Below, in pieces: positions 1-6,160 of a stretch of DNA of 7,641 bases. Under the pieces are notes generated by a model. That model searched no databases and was not told the origin of the DNA. It saw only the letters and a program-made list of their open reading frames with translations. Source of the DNA: Propionibacterium sp. (GTDB lineage: Bacteria > Actinomycetota > Actinomycetes > Propionibacteriales > Propionibacteriaceae); assembly GCA_012719335.1 (NCBI GenBank), contig JAAYAO010000224.1, positions 1 through 7,641 on the forward strand, written 5' to 3'. Position 1 is the first letter of the stretch; every line of letters starts with the position of its first letter. The translations under genes and the position numbers were made by a program.

Positions 1-317
1 ATGATGTCCTCCACCACCAGCACGTGCCGGCCGGAGATGTCGGTGTTGAGGTCCTTGAGGATGCGCACCACACCGGACGATTGGGTACCCGAGCCGTAGG
101 ACGAGATCGCCATCCAGTCCATGTCGCAGTGGATCGACAGCGCCCGGGACAGGTCGGCCATCACCATCACCGCGCCGGTCAGCACCCCCACCAGGAGGGG
201 CTCCTTGTCGCGGTACTCCGCATCGATCTCGGTGGCGATCTCGGCGACCCGTTTCGCGATCTCGTCCTCGCTGATCAGCACATGGGTCAGATCCTGATTG
301 ATGTGTTCGTGGTCCAC
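1..317 (-). CDS. hpt: hypoxanthine phosphoribosyltransferase, N-terminal 105 codons (partial, runs off left edge)
   Basis: Purine salvage enzyme that transfers the phosphoribosyl group of PRPP to hypoxanthine or guanine, giving IMP or GMP in the cytosol. Translating the minus strand from the GTG at 317 gives a typical bacterial Hpt N-terminus: VLISEDEIAKRVAEIA near residues 13-28, SSYGSGTQSSGVVRILKDL around 69-87, and GRHVLVVEDII as the last residues before the edge. The last is the start of the PRPP-binding motif, normally VEDIIDTG. The GTG lies 5 bases after the tilS stop, with GAGGGG almost touching it, so translation is probably coupled to tilS. No other start nearby fits the family length. 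One oddity: the PPi-binding loop, usually LKG, reads LTG (about residue 48). In related genomes ftsH often follows next, which is expected to lie outside this window. Identification is firm; the start is fairly firm. Confidence 0.93.
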   Translation of the reverse strand, partial: MDHEHINQDLTHVLISEDEIAKRVAEIATEIDAEYRDKEPLLVGVLTGAVMVMADLSRALSIHCDMDWMAISSYGSGTQSSGVVRILKDLNTDISGRHVLVVEDI

Positions 318-322
318 GCCCC

Positions 323-1285
323 TCAGCCTGCCACAGCGCTCAGTCGTCCCGCACGGCGCATCACTCGCATCCCGGGAACATCCACCCCCTGTTGGCCACG
401 CCAGTCGGTGAGCAGGTGGTCGACGGCCAGAACATGACCCTGGTTCAGGTTGCGGGCTCCCCGGTGCCGCATCCAGCGCAGCAATACCCGGTGTCGGATC
501 GCATCCGGTCGGGCGCCGAGCCCCGCGACATCCAGGTCGTCGCCGAGGGTGACCTCGCGGTGGGCCTCCGCGGCCAGGTGGTCGAGCAGGTCGGCATCGG
601 CGGTGGCCAGGCGTGCGGTGCGGGCCAGGGCCTCGACCACACCGGGGGTCAGTTCCTCGGCGAGCATCGGCAACACCCGGTCGCGTACGCGGACCCGGGC
701 GAAGGCGGGATCGGTGTTGTGCGGGTCCCGCCAGGGCACCAACCCCAGTTCACCGCAGGCCGCGATGGTCTGGGCCCGGCGAATCTCCAGCAACGGACGG
801 CGGAACCTGCCCCGGGCGGCTGGCATCCCGGCCAGGGAACGGGTGCCGGATCCGCGCGCCAACCCGAGCAACACGGTTTCGGCCTGGTCGTCCATGGTGT
901 GACCGAGCAGCACCACCGCGTCCAGTTCTTCGGCGGCCTCGGACAGGGCGTTGTACCGGGCCTCCCGGGCGGCCGCCTCGGGGCCGGTGCCGCGATCGTG
1001 GACGGTCACCGCGACCCGTCGCACGTGCCGATACCCCATCCGGTGCAGTTGGTTCTCGACCCGGGTGGCGACCTCGGCCGAACCGTCCTGCAGCCCGTGG
1101 TCGATCACGATGGCGTGGGTGGCCAGACCGGTGTGGCTGGTGGCGAGTCGGGCGGCCGCGGCCAGGGCCAGGGAGTCCGCTCCGCCGAAGCAGGCGACCA
1201 GCAGGCAACTCGCCGGATCGGGGTCGATCGCCGAGACCGCCTGCATGATCCGCAGGGTCTGCGGACCCATGGCGCGTCTGGCCAC
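323..1285 (-). CDS. tilS: tRNA(Ile)-lysidine synthetase
   Basis: Essential tRNA-modifying enzyme that joins lysine to C34 of the CAU-anticodon tRNA(Ile2) using ATP, so that the tRNA reads AUA as isoleucine. The 320-residue protein has the N-type ATP-pyrophosphatase fold: P-loop at residues 33-38, VIDHGLQ at 60-66, HTMDDQAETVLLGLARGSG at 129-147 (the HxxDDQxET and RGSG signatures), and DPHNTDPAFARVRVRDRVLP at 187-206. The C-terminal part is short, as in other actinobacterial TilS. The P-loop reads FGGADS where the family has SGGxDS; the codon at 1187-1189 is TTC (Phe). The chosen start is a GTG one base after the metalloprotease stop, implying coupled translation. An ATG five codons in (1270) is an alternative that leaves the domain intact. 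Identification is firm. Confidence 0.95.
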   Translation of the reverse strand: MARRAMGPQTLRIMQAVSAIDPDPASCLLVACFGGADSLALAAAARLATSHTGLATHAIVIDHGLQDGSAEVATRVENQLHRMGYRHVRRVAVTVHDRGTGPEAAAREARYNALSEAAEELDAVVLLGHTMDDQAETVLLGLARGSGTRSLAGMPAARGRFRRPLLEIRRAQTIAACGELGLVPWRDPHNTDPAFARVRVRDRVLPMLAEELTPGVVEALARTARLATADADLLDHLAAEAHREVTLGDDLDVAGLGARPDAIRHRVLLRWMRHRGARNLNQGHVLAVDHLLTDWRGQQGVDVPGMRVMRRAGRLSAVAG

Positions 1286-1286
1286 C

Positions 1287-2273
1287 TCAGGCGGCCCGGC
1301 CGGCGACCCGGCCGAGCCAACGACCGGGCTGGTGGATCTCGTCCAGGGTGGGCAGTGCGGCGGGTTCGGTGAAGGCGGTGTTCAGGCCGTCCACCCCGAC
1401 CCGGGCGATCACCCGGCGACAGAAGGTGGCCCCGTCGCGGTACTGGCGCAGTTTCGCGTCCAGCCCGAGTACCCGGCGGATCATCCGGTCGAGCCGGCCC
1501 CGGGTGCTGCTGCGGCGCTGATCGAAGCTGCGTCGAATCCTGGGCAGGGACGGCACCACCCGGGTACCGACCCGATCCATCATCACGTCGGCGTGGCCCT
1601 CCAACAGCGACATCACCGCGGTGATCTCGTCCAGCAGGCTGCGTCGTTCGGGGTCGATCAGGGTGTCGATCAGCGATTGATCCCGCTCGCGGGCGGCGCG
1701 GGCCAGGCCCTCCACCGCCGACAGCCCGCCGAAGGCGTCCAGGAGTTGGGTGATCCGGGCGCGCATGTGGTCGACCAGCCACGGGGCATGGGTGAACTGC
1801 ACCCGGTGGGTTTCCTCGTGCAGACACACCCACAGGGCGAAGTCGTCGGCGTCGAGGCGCAGCTCGCGTTGCACCTTCAGCACATTCGGGGCGACCAGCA
1901 GCAGCCGTCCGTGCGGTGCGTGGAAGGGGTCGAATTGGCCGAGGATCTTCGGTGCCAGAAAGGCCAGCGCCGCGCCGGTCTCCACCCCGCCGGCCTTGGC
2001 CACCAGCGGGCCCGCCTGCAGGTGACCGACCAAGTGCCGCATGGTGTCGACATTGGCCCGAATCCAGGACGACCGGTCGATCACCAGGGTCGGGGACAGC
2101 CCGATCGGCGCGTCGAGCCGAGTGACCTCGCGAACATGGTGTTCGGCCCGCTGCGCCGAATCCCGCAGCCGGTCGACCACCCCGACGACCTCCTCGGCGG
2201 TGGCCTTCGGCCCGGCCGGCACCAGTCGGGTACCGGTCGCGATCGCCAGATCCCAGTCCACCATTGCGGTCAT
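1287..2273 (-). CDS. Zincin_2 / DUF2342 family zinc-dependent metalloprotease
   Basis: Predicted cytosolic zinc metallopeptidase of the actinobacterial DUF2342 (Zincin_2) family, sometimes labelled 'coenzyme F420 biosynthesis-associated'; its substrate is unknown. The 328-residue product carries HEETH at residues 152-156, the HExxH zinc/catalytic motif, within a segment LHEETHRVQFTHAPWL. A conserved LEGHAD at 224-229 probably supplies the third ligand (inference from family pattern). The C-terminus contains LPTLDEIHQPGRW, a family-typical end. There is no signal peptide or membrane helix. The reading frame stays open upstream inside the MFS gene, but family similarity begins at the ATG at 2273 (MTAMVDWDLA). 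That ATG has no Shine-Dalgarno sequence but a TANNNT box 7 bases upstream, suggesting a leaderless message. It is the first gene of a tight run with tilS and hpt, and the same neighbour order is known in mycobacteria. Confidence 0.9.
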   Translation of the reverse strand: MTAMVDWDLAIATGTRLVPAGPKATAEEVVGVVDRLRDSAQRAEHHVREVTRLDAPIGLSPTLVIDRSSWIRANVDTMRHLVGHLQAGPLVAKAGGVETGAALAFLAPKILGQFDPFHAPHGRLLLVAPNVLKVQRELRLDADDFALWVCLHEETHRVQFTHAPWLVDHMRARITQLLDAFGGLSAVEGLARAARERDQSLIDTLIDPERRSLLDEITAVMSLLEGHADVMMDRVGTRVVPSLPRIRRSFDQRRSSTRGRLDRMIRRVLGLDAKLRQYRDGATFCRRVIARVGVDGLNTAFTEPAALPTLDEIHQPGRWLGRVAGRAA

Positions 2274-2280
2274 GCCGACG

Positions 2281-2286
2281 AGCGTA
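2281..2286 (-). promoter_or_regulatory. candidate -10 box, leaderless promoter for metalloprotease-tilS-hpt
   Basis: The minus strand reads TACGCT, matching the actinobacterial TANNNT -10 pattern, exactly 7 bases before the ATG at 2273. Transcription would therefore start at or next to the start codon, consistent with the absence of a Shine-Dalgarno sequence. No convincing -35 box is visible. Confidence 0.4.
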
Positions 2287-2310
2287 CCCGGGTCGCGTCG
2301 ACGGCCCGGG
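2287..2310. repeat. short inverted repeat between MFS gene and metalloprotease gene
   Basis: Two copies of CCCGGG (2287-2292 and 2305-2310) can pair as a 6-bp stem around a 12-base loop that itself contains the palindrome GTCGAC. It lies 10 bases after the MFS stop codon and immediately upstream of the candidate -10 box. It could be a weak terminator for the MFS transcript or part of a binding site. There is no T-run, and such sites are common by chance in GC-rich DNA. Confidence 0.25.
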
Positions 2311-2320
2311 ACGATTCCGC

Positions 2321-3820
2321 TCAGTCCACCGCCGCCGGGCTGCAGCGCGCGATCGCACTCAACCGCAGCGAGGCCAACAGCCCGATCACCAGCACCACGA
2401 AGGACGACCAGACCGCGATCGAACTGGCGTGCGCGAAGTCGGCCGGGGTCACCCGTTGAATCAGATGGGTGCCGAGCACGGTCGACAACACCGTGCCCCC
2501 GAGGGCCGCGCCGAGGGCGGCACCGATCTGCCGGACGGTGGATTGCACCGCCGACCCGGTGCCCGACTCCGAGACCGGCACGTCGGCGAGCACCACCGAG
2601 GTCACCTGCGCCGAGGCCAGCCCGACGCCGACGCCGTAGACCGCCATCGTGGCCGCCACCCAACCGGGCCCGTACTGCGCACCGACCAGTACCGCGGTGG
2701 CCGCGGTGCCGATCACTTCCAGCAGCAAGCCCAGGACGACCACCCGCGCCGGCCCCAGGGAGGCCGACAGGTGCCGGGCCGAGGCACCGGCCAGGAAGGC
2801 GCCACCGGCCATTGCGACCAGCACGAAGCCGGCCCCGAGGGTGTCCAGGCCGAGCACGATCACCAGGTACAGCGGCAACACGAAGACCAGCGAGAATTCC
2901 CCGACCGCGACCAGGCCGGCGGTCAGGTTGCCCCAGGCGAAGGTGGGGATCGCGAACAGTGAGGTGTCCAGCACCCGGGCGCGGTCACCGCGGCGGTGTT
3001 CGTACCCGATGAACGCCGCGATGAAGATCACGCCCACCGCCAGGGCGACCGGGGCCGGGGAGATCGGCGCGTCCAGCCCCCATTCCCAGGAGCCGATGGC
3101 GAGCACGTTCTGCGGTTGCCACCAGCCGAGGTTCGCACCCTCGATCAGGCCGAAGACGAACGCGCCGAAACCGATCGCGGCCAGCACCGGGCCGGGGATG
3201 TCGCGGCCGGCGGTCTGCTCGCCGGTGGTTTCGGGCACGATCAGCAGCGCGGCGACGATCAGCGCCACGCCGAGCGGCACATTGATCAGAAAGATCCAGT
3301 GCCAGGTGGCGTAGGTGGTGAGCAGGCCGCCGAAGAGCGGCCCCAGCGCGGCCGAACCGGCCATCACCGCACCCCATACGCCGAAGGCGATCGCGCGGTC
3401 CTTGCCCCGGAAGGTGGCGTTCACCGTCGACAGGGTGGAGGGCAGGATCATCGCGCCACCGAGACCCTGGACGGCCCGGGCGGCGATCAGCGCGGACGCC
3501 CCGCCGGCCAGCGCGGCGAGCAGGCTGCCGCCCACGAAGACGGCCATGCCGATGATCAGCAGGGTGCGCCGACCGAACCGGTCGCCGAGGCGTCCGGCGG
3601 TCATCAACAGGGCCGCGAAGACCACCGAGTAGAGGCTGTTCACCCACTCGGCACCGGTCAGCGACATGCCCAGGTCGGCGATGATCACCGGTAGCGCGAC
3701 CCCGACGATGGTGCCGTCCAACACGATCAGGCCCAGCGAAACCGCCAGTACCACCAGGGCGAGCCAGCGCCGGCCACCGCCGGTTGTGGTGGCTTCCGCC
3801 GGGGCGTCCGAAACGCTCAT
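2321..3820 (-). CDS. MFS transporter, DHA2 (EmrB/QacA) family, 14 transmembrane helices
   Basis: Inner-membrane proton-coupled exporter, probably of drugs or other small organic molecules; the substrate cannot be read from sequence. The 499-residue protein starts with a short cytoplasmic tail, then helix 1 with the D1-type motif LDGTIVGVALPVI at 34-46 (Gly where many relatives have Asn). Motif A GRLGDRFGRRTLL is at 76-88 and antiporter motif C ALGPLFGG at 158-165. Further hydrophobic helices run to about 485, in keeping with the 14-helix DHA2 layout. The ATG is set by an excellent Shine-Dalgarno sequence, GAGGAG, 6 bases upstream. It lies between dacB (133 bases away) and the metalloprotease (47 bases), interrupting an otherwise conserved actinobacterial gene order. 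An inverted repeat next to its -10 box suggests repressor control, but no regulator gene is in the window. Confidence 0.93.
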   Translation of the reverse strand: MSVSDAPAEATTTGGGRRWLALVVLAVSLGLIVLDGTIVGVALPVIIADLGMSLTGAEWVNSLYSVVFAALLMTAGRLGDRFGRRTLLIIGMAVFVGGSLLAALAGGASALIAARAVQGLGGAMILPSTLSTVNATFRGKDRAIAFGVWGAVMAGSAALGPLFGGLLTTYATWHWIFLINVPLGVALIVAALLIVPETTGEQTAGRDIPGPVLAAIGFGAFVFGLIEGANLGWWQPQNVLAIGSWEWGLDAPISPAPVALAVGVIFIAAFIGYEHRRGDRARVLDTSLFAIPTFAWGNLTAGLVAVGEFSLVFVLPLYLVIVLGLDTLGAGFVLVAMAGGAFLAGASARHLSASLGPARVVVLGLLLEVIGTAATAVLVGAQYGPGWVAATMAVYGVGVGLASAQVTSVVLADVPVSESGTGSAVQSTVRQIGAALGAALGGTVLSTVLGTHLIQRVTPADFAHASSIAVWSSFVVLVIGLLASLRLSAIARCSPAAVD

Positions 3821-3826
3821 CGATCA

Positions 3827-3832
3827 CTCCTC
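3827..3832 (-). promoter_or_regulatory. Shine-Dalgarno site of the MFS gene
   Basis: The minus strand reads GAGGAG with 6 bases before the ATG at 3820. It is the strongest ribosome binding site in the window and fixes the start of the transporter. Confidence 0.75.
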
Positions 3833-3848
3833 GAGGTCGGATCGGCAG

Positions 3849-3871
3849 GTTGCCGACGCAGTGTCGGCAAC
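3849..3871. promoter_or_regulatory. candidate operator: perfect inverted repeat upstream of MFS gene
   Basis: GTTGCCGAC (3849-3857) and GTCGGCAAC (3863-3871) are perfect 9-base inverted arms around a 5-base spacer. The site begins 29 bases upstream of the MFS start codon and abuts the candidate -10 box at 3873-3878, covering the expected transcription start. Size, symmetry and position resemble operators of TetR- or MarR-type repressors of drug exporters. That assignment is inference; no regulator gene is visible here. Confidence 0.6.
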
Positions 3872-3872
3872 T

Positions 3873-3878
3873 ACGATA
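3873..3878 (-). promoter_or_regulatory. candidate -10 box of the MFS promoter
   Basis: The minus strand reads TATCGT (TANNNT pattern), placing the transcription start near 3866, inside the adjacent inverted repeat. No clear -35 box is seen at the usual spacing. Confidence 0.4.
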
Positions 3879-3953
3879 GCCCCCGCCCCGGCAAGACCGT
3901 GTGAGATTTCACCCGGGGGGTGCGCACGATGTCACACGATCCACCCGATGTGG

Positions 3954-5468
3954 TCAGCCGCAGCCACAGGCGGCCATGGCCGCCGAGGCCTTCTCCAACC
4001 AGGTGCGGGCCGCGTATTCGTCGTCGGCGCCGTTGCTGACCAGCGCGAAACCGATCAACGCCCCGTCGGCGCTGCGCACATACCCGGCCAGCGAATGCAC
4101 CTGGCGCAAGGTGCCGGTCTTGGCCCGCACCTGACCCCGTCCGGCGGTGGTGCCGTCGACCACATAACGCAACCGCAGCGAGCCGTCCACGCCGCCGACC
4201 GGCATGCCGGTCATCACCGGCCGGTAGCGGGGTTCGTCGGTGGTGATCACCCGTATCAGGGTGGCCAGGGAGTTGGTGGTGATCCGGGTTTCGCGCGACA
4301 GGCCCGAGCCGTCGTGCACCACCATGCCCTCGGTCCAGGCGTCCCAGTCGGTGAGGGTTTCGGCGATCGCGGCCCGGCCACCCTCGAAGCTGCCGGGTTT
4401 GCCCCGGGCGATCGCGACGTGGCGCATCATGATCTCGGCGGCGTCGTTGTCGCTGACCCGCATCAGGTGCTCGACGATCTCGCCCAACGGCAGCGATTCC
4501 AGGGCGGCCAACTCCGCACCCCCGGACGGGGCGGCCCCGCGGGCCGGGGTGCCGTCGACGGTGATGCCGTGCCGCTGCAGGGCCTTGGCGAACTCGGCGG
4601 CGGTCACCGCGGCGGGATCGGCAACCCGGGCGCCGGGCGATTCGCCGGTGACCCGGCCCTGATTGACCGTCAGCGCCGACACCGGGCTGACCTGGTCGGC
4701 ATAGTTCGACGGCCAGGTCGGGTTCCAGGCCGGCCCCTCGAAGAGGGTGTCGTCGTAGGTCAGTGTCACGGTGTCGATACCGCGTCCCTTCAGGGCCGCG
4801 GCGGTGCGTTCAGCGAGGGTGCCGATCGTCGGCGCCGGGTAACTGTCGTCCAGGGTCGCGGTGTTCAGGTACGGATCCCCACCTCCGACGAGCACGATGC
4901 CCGGCACCGGTTCCGGTTCGGGGGTGGTCGGGGTCGCCGACGGAGCAGGAGCGGGGGAACCGCTCGGCCCCGCGGGCGGGGGCTCCAGCAGCACCCTGGT
5001 GGTGAAGTGGTGCTCGACGCCGTACTCGTGCAGTACCGCCACCGAGGTGAGCACCTTCATCGTGGACGCCGGTACCGCGGGGCTCGTCCCGTTCTCCGAA
5101 TGCAGCAGGTCACCGGAGGCCAGATCGACCACCGAGACGTGGAAGGTGCCACCGATGCCGCCGCGGTCGATGCCGGTGATCGCGGCGTTCACCCGGGCCG
5201 GGTCGGGCGCGGCCGCGGTGGGGGCGACCGGCGCGACCGGGCTCTCGTCGAAGGACGGGGTGGGGGTGCTCACCTCGGGCTGCTCGAACAGCGTGGGGGC
5301 CACCGTCGTCGGCCCGGTGACCGGCACCCACAGCCCGGTGGCGTACAGGCCGCGTTCGACCGCTCGTCCGGCCACCCCGGCGACCAGCAGGGCCACCACC
5401 GCCACGATCAGCACAGCGACGACGAACGATTCGACCATCACTCGTCGACGTGTCACCCTCGATCCCAT
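3954..5468 (-). CDS. dacB: D-alanyl-D-alanine carboxypeptidase/endopeptidase, PBP4 type (peptidase S13)
   Basis: Peptidoglycan-trimming penicillin-binding protein that removes the terminal D-Ala or cuts D-Ala cross-links outside the membrane. The 504-residue product has an N-terminal signal anchor: RRR at 7-9 followed by a hydrophobic stretch at about 14-34. A Pro/Thr/Ser-rich stalk at about 50-90 precedes the catalytic domain. All three active-site motifs are present: STMK at 135-138 (nucleophile Ser135, Lys138), SDN at 339-341 and KTG at 450-452. A Pro/Ala-rich segment at about 163-189 interrupts the domain soon after the nucleophile motif, probably as an exposed loop. Length fits PBP4-class enzymes. 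It is divergent from ppa, as in mycobacteria. The ATG at 5468 has no clear Shine-Dalgarno sequence; starts at 5456 (GTG) or 5438 (ATG) would keep the anchor. Function is firm, exact start less so. Confidence 0.93.
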   Translation of the reverse strand: MGSRVTRRRVMVESFVVAVLIVAVVALLVAGVAGRAVERGLYATGLWVPVTGPTTVAPTLFEQPEVSTPTPSFDESPVAPVAPTAAAPDPARVNAAITGIDRGGIGGTFHVSVVDLASGDLLHSENGTSPAVPASTMKVLTSVAVLHEYGVEHHFTTRVLLEPPPAGPSGSPAPAPSATPTTPEPEPVPGIVLVGGGDPYLNTATLDDSYPAPTIGTLAERTAAALKGRGIDTVTLTYDDTLFEGPAWNPTWPSNYADQVSPVSALTVNQGRVTGESPGARVADPAAVTAAEFAKALQRHGITVDGTPARGAAPSGGAELAALESLPLGEIVEHLMRVSDNDAAEIMMRHVAIARGKPGSFEGGRAAIAETLTDWDAWTEGMVVHDGSGLSRETRITTNSLATLIRVITTDEPRYRPVMTGMPVGGVDGSLRLRYVVDGTTAGRGQVRAKTGTLRQVHSLAGYVRSADGALIGFALVSNGADDEYAARTWLEKASAAMAACGCG

Positions 5469-5490
5469 CTGTAGCGCCGGTTTCGTGGCA

Positions 5491-5508
5491 GGACACGGGC
5501 CCGTGTCC
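5491..5508. promoter_or_regulatory. perfect 18-bp palindrome between dacB and ppa
   Basis: GGACACGGGCCCGTGTCC is fully self-complementary with no spacer. It lies 22 bases upstream of dacB and 61 bases upstream of ppa. It overlaps where the -35 region of the ppa promoter should be and would fall in the dacB leader. A dimeric regulator acting on either gene is a reasonable guess; no known operator consensus was recognised. Confidence 0.5.
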
Positions 5509-5523
5509 CGGACGCGGGCGCGG

Positions 5524-5529
5524 TAGGCT
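5524..5529 (+). promoter_or_regulatory. candidate -10 box of ppa
   Basis: TAGGCT fits the TANNNT -10 pattern and predicts transcription starting near 5536 with a leader of about 33 bases. The identical hexamer sits before the methyltransferase gene. No -35 consensus is visible at 16-18 bases upstream. Confidence 0.4.
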
Positions 5530-5550
5530 GCCCCCAGACCGGTCGATCAC

Positions 5551-5556
5551 ATCATA
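5551..5556 (-). promoter_or_regulatory. candidate -10 box of dacB
   Basis: The minus strand reads TATGAT, the closest match to TATAAT in the divergent region. It predicts a start near 5544 and a dacB leader of about 75 bases that contains the 18-bp palindrome. It overlaps the transcribed leader of ppa, so the two promoters would face away from each other across overlapping DNA. Confidence 0.35.
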
Positions 5557-5558
5557 GA

Positions 5559-5563
5559 GAGAG
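5559..5563 (+). promoter_or_regulatory. ribosome binding site of ppa
   Basis: GAGAG, 6 bases before the GTG start, is the purine-rich stretch best placed to act as Shine-Dalgarno sequence and supports that GTG as the ppa start. Confidence 0.5.
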
Positions 5564-5569
5564 CCTCAG

Positions 5570-6124
5570 GTGACTGAAGACAAAGCTGCCTCCGCCAAGG
5601 TTCCCAGCGGGCTGGAGTTCTACGTAACCGTGGAAATCCCGAAGGGCACGAAGAACAAGTACGAGATGGACCACGAGACGGGTCGCATCATCCTCGACCG
5701 GACGTTGTTCACCGCAACCCAGTACCCCTCGGATTACGGGTTCATCGAGACCACTCTCGGTCAGGACGGCGACCCGCTGGACGCGATGGTGCTGGTGCCC
5801 GAGGCCACCTTCCCGGGCTGCCTGATCAAGTGCCGCGCGATCGGCATGTTCCGGATGAAGGACGAGGCCGGCGGTGACGACAAGGTGCTGTGCGTGCCGG
5901 TGGCCGACCACCGCCGCGACCACCTGCAGGATCTGACCGACATCCCCGAGTTCCAGTTGCTGGAGATCGAGCACTTCTTCACCGTCTACAAGGACCTCGA
6001 GCCCGGCAAGTCGGTCGAGGGCGCGACCTGGACCGGCCGCGACGGCGCCGAGGAGGAAATCCGCGCCTCGATCGCCCGGGCCAAGGGCACCCACTTCGAG
6101 CAGTTGCAGGTCAACCACTACTGA
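5570..6124 (+). CDS. ppa: inorganic pyrophosphatase (family I)
   Basis: Soluble Mg-dependent enzyme that hydrolyses pyrophosphate to two phosphates and so pulls biosynthetic reactions forward, including the PRPP- and ATP-using reactions catalysed by the products of the nearby hpt and tilS genes. The 184-residue protein has the family I signature DGDPLD at 66-71, whose aspartates bind the metals. It also has [12 protein letters not shown] at 23-34, PSDYGFI at 53-59 and a further acidic/Lys cluster GGDDK at 101-105. Length is close to the usual 160-180 residues. The GTG start follows a purine-rich ribosome binding site and gives the expected N-terminus ([13 protein letters not shown]). Divergent from dacB, as in mycobacteria. 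Two hairpins follow the stop codon. Identification is secure. Confidence 0.97.
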   Translation: MTEDKAASAKVPSGLEFYVTVEIPKGTKNKYEMDHETGRIILDRTLFTATQYPSDYGFIETTLGQDGDPLDAMVLVPEATFPGCLIKCRAIGMFRMKDEAGGDDKVLCVPVADHRRDHLQDLTDIPEFQLLEIEHFFTVYKDLEPGKSVEGATWTGRDGAEEEIRASIARAKGTHFEQLQVNHY

Positions 6125-6160
6125 GCGACGCCAAGCCCGAACGGGCTCCCGACGCCATGC

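Noticed and set aside
1105..2358. 417-codon minus-strand frame overlapping tilS and the metalloprotease in another phase
   Set aside because: Arg/Pro/Gly-rich translation without family features; the alternative phase gives the HEETH protease and TilS motifs.
951..2459. 502-codon plus-strand frame across tilS and the metalloprotease
   Set aside because: Spans several real genes on the other strand, with biased composition and no recognisable motif; a shadow frame.
2274..2663. N-terminal extension of the metalloprotease into the MFS gene
   Set aside because: The frame is open, but the extension is Arg/Gly-rich, overlaps the MFS 3' end and has no family similarity; the ATG at 2273 gives the usual N-terminus.
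3898..3938. Inverted repeat CGTGTGA / TCACACG downstream of dacB as a terminator
   Set aside because: The stem is only 7 bp with a 27-base loop and there is no T-run on the dacB strand; not strong enough to call.
3666..5474. 602-codon open frame on the plus strand, opposite dacB and the MFS start
   Set aside because: It is a shadow frame of GC-rich coding DNA. Its product is low-complexity Arg/Gly/His/Pro-rich sequence with no domain, while the minus strand encodes clear dacB motifs.
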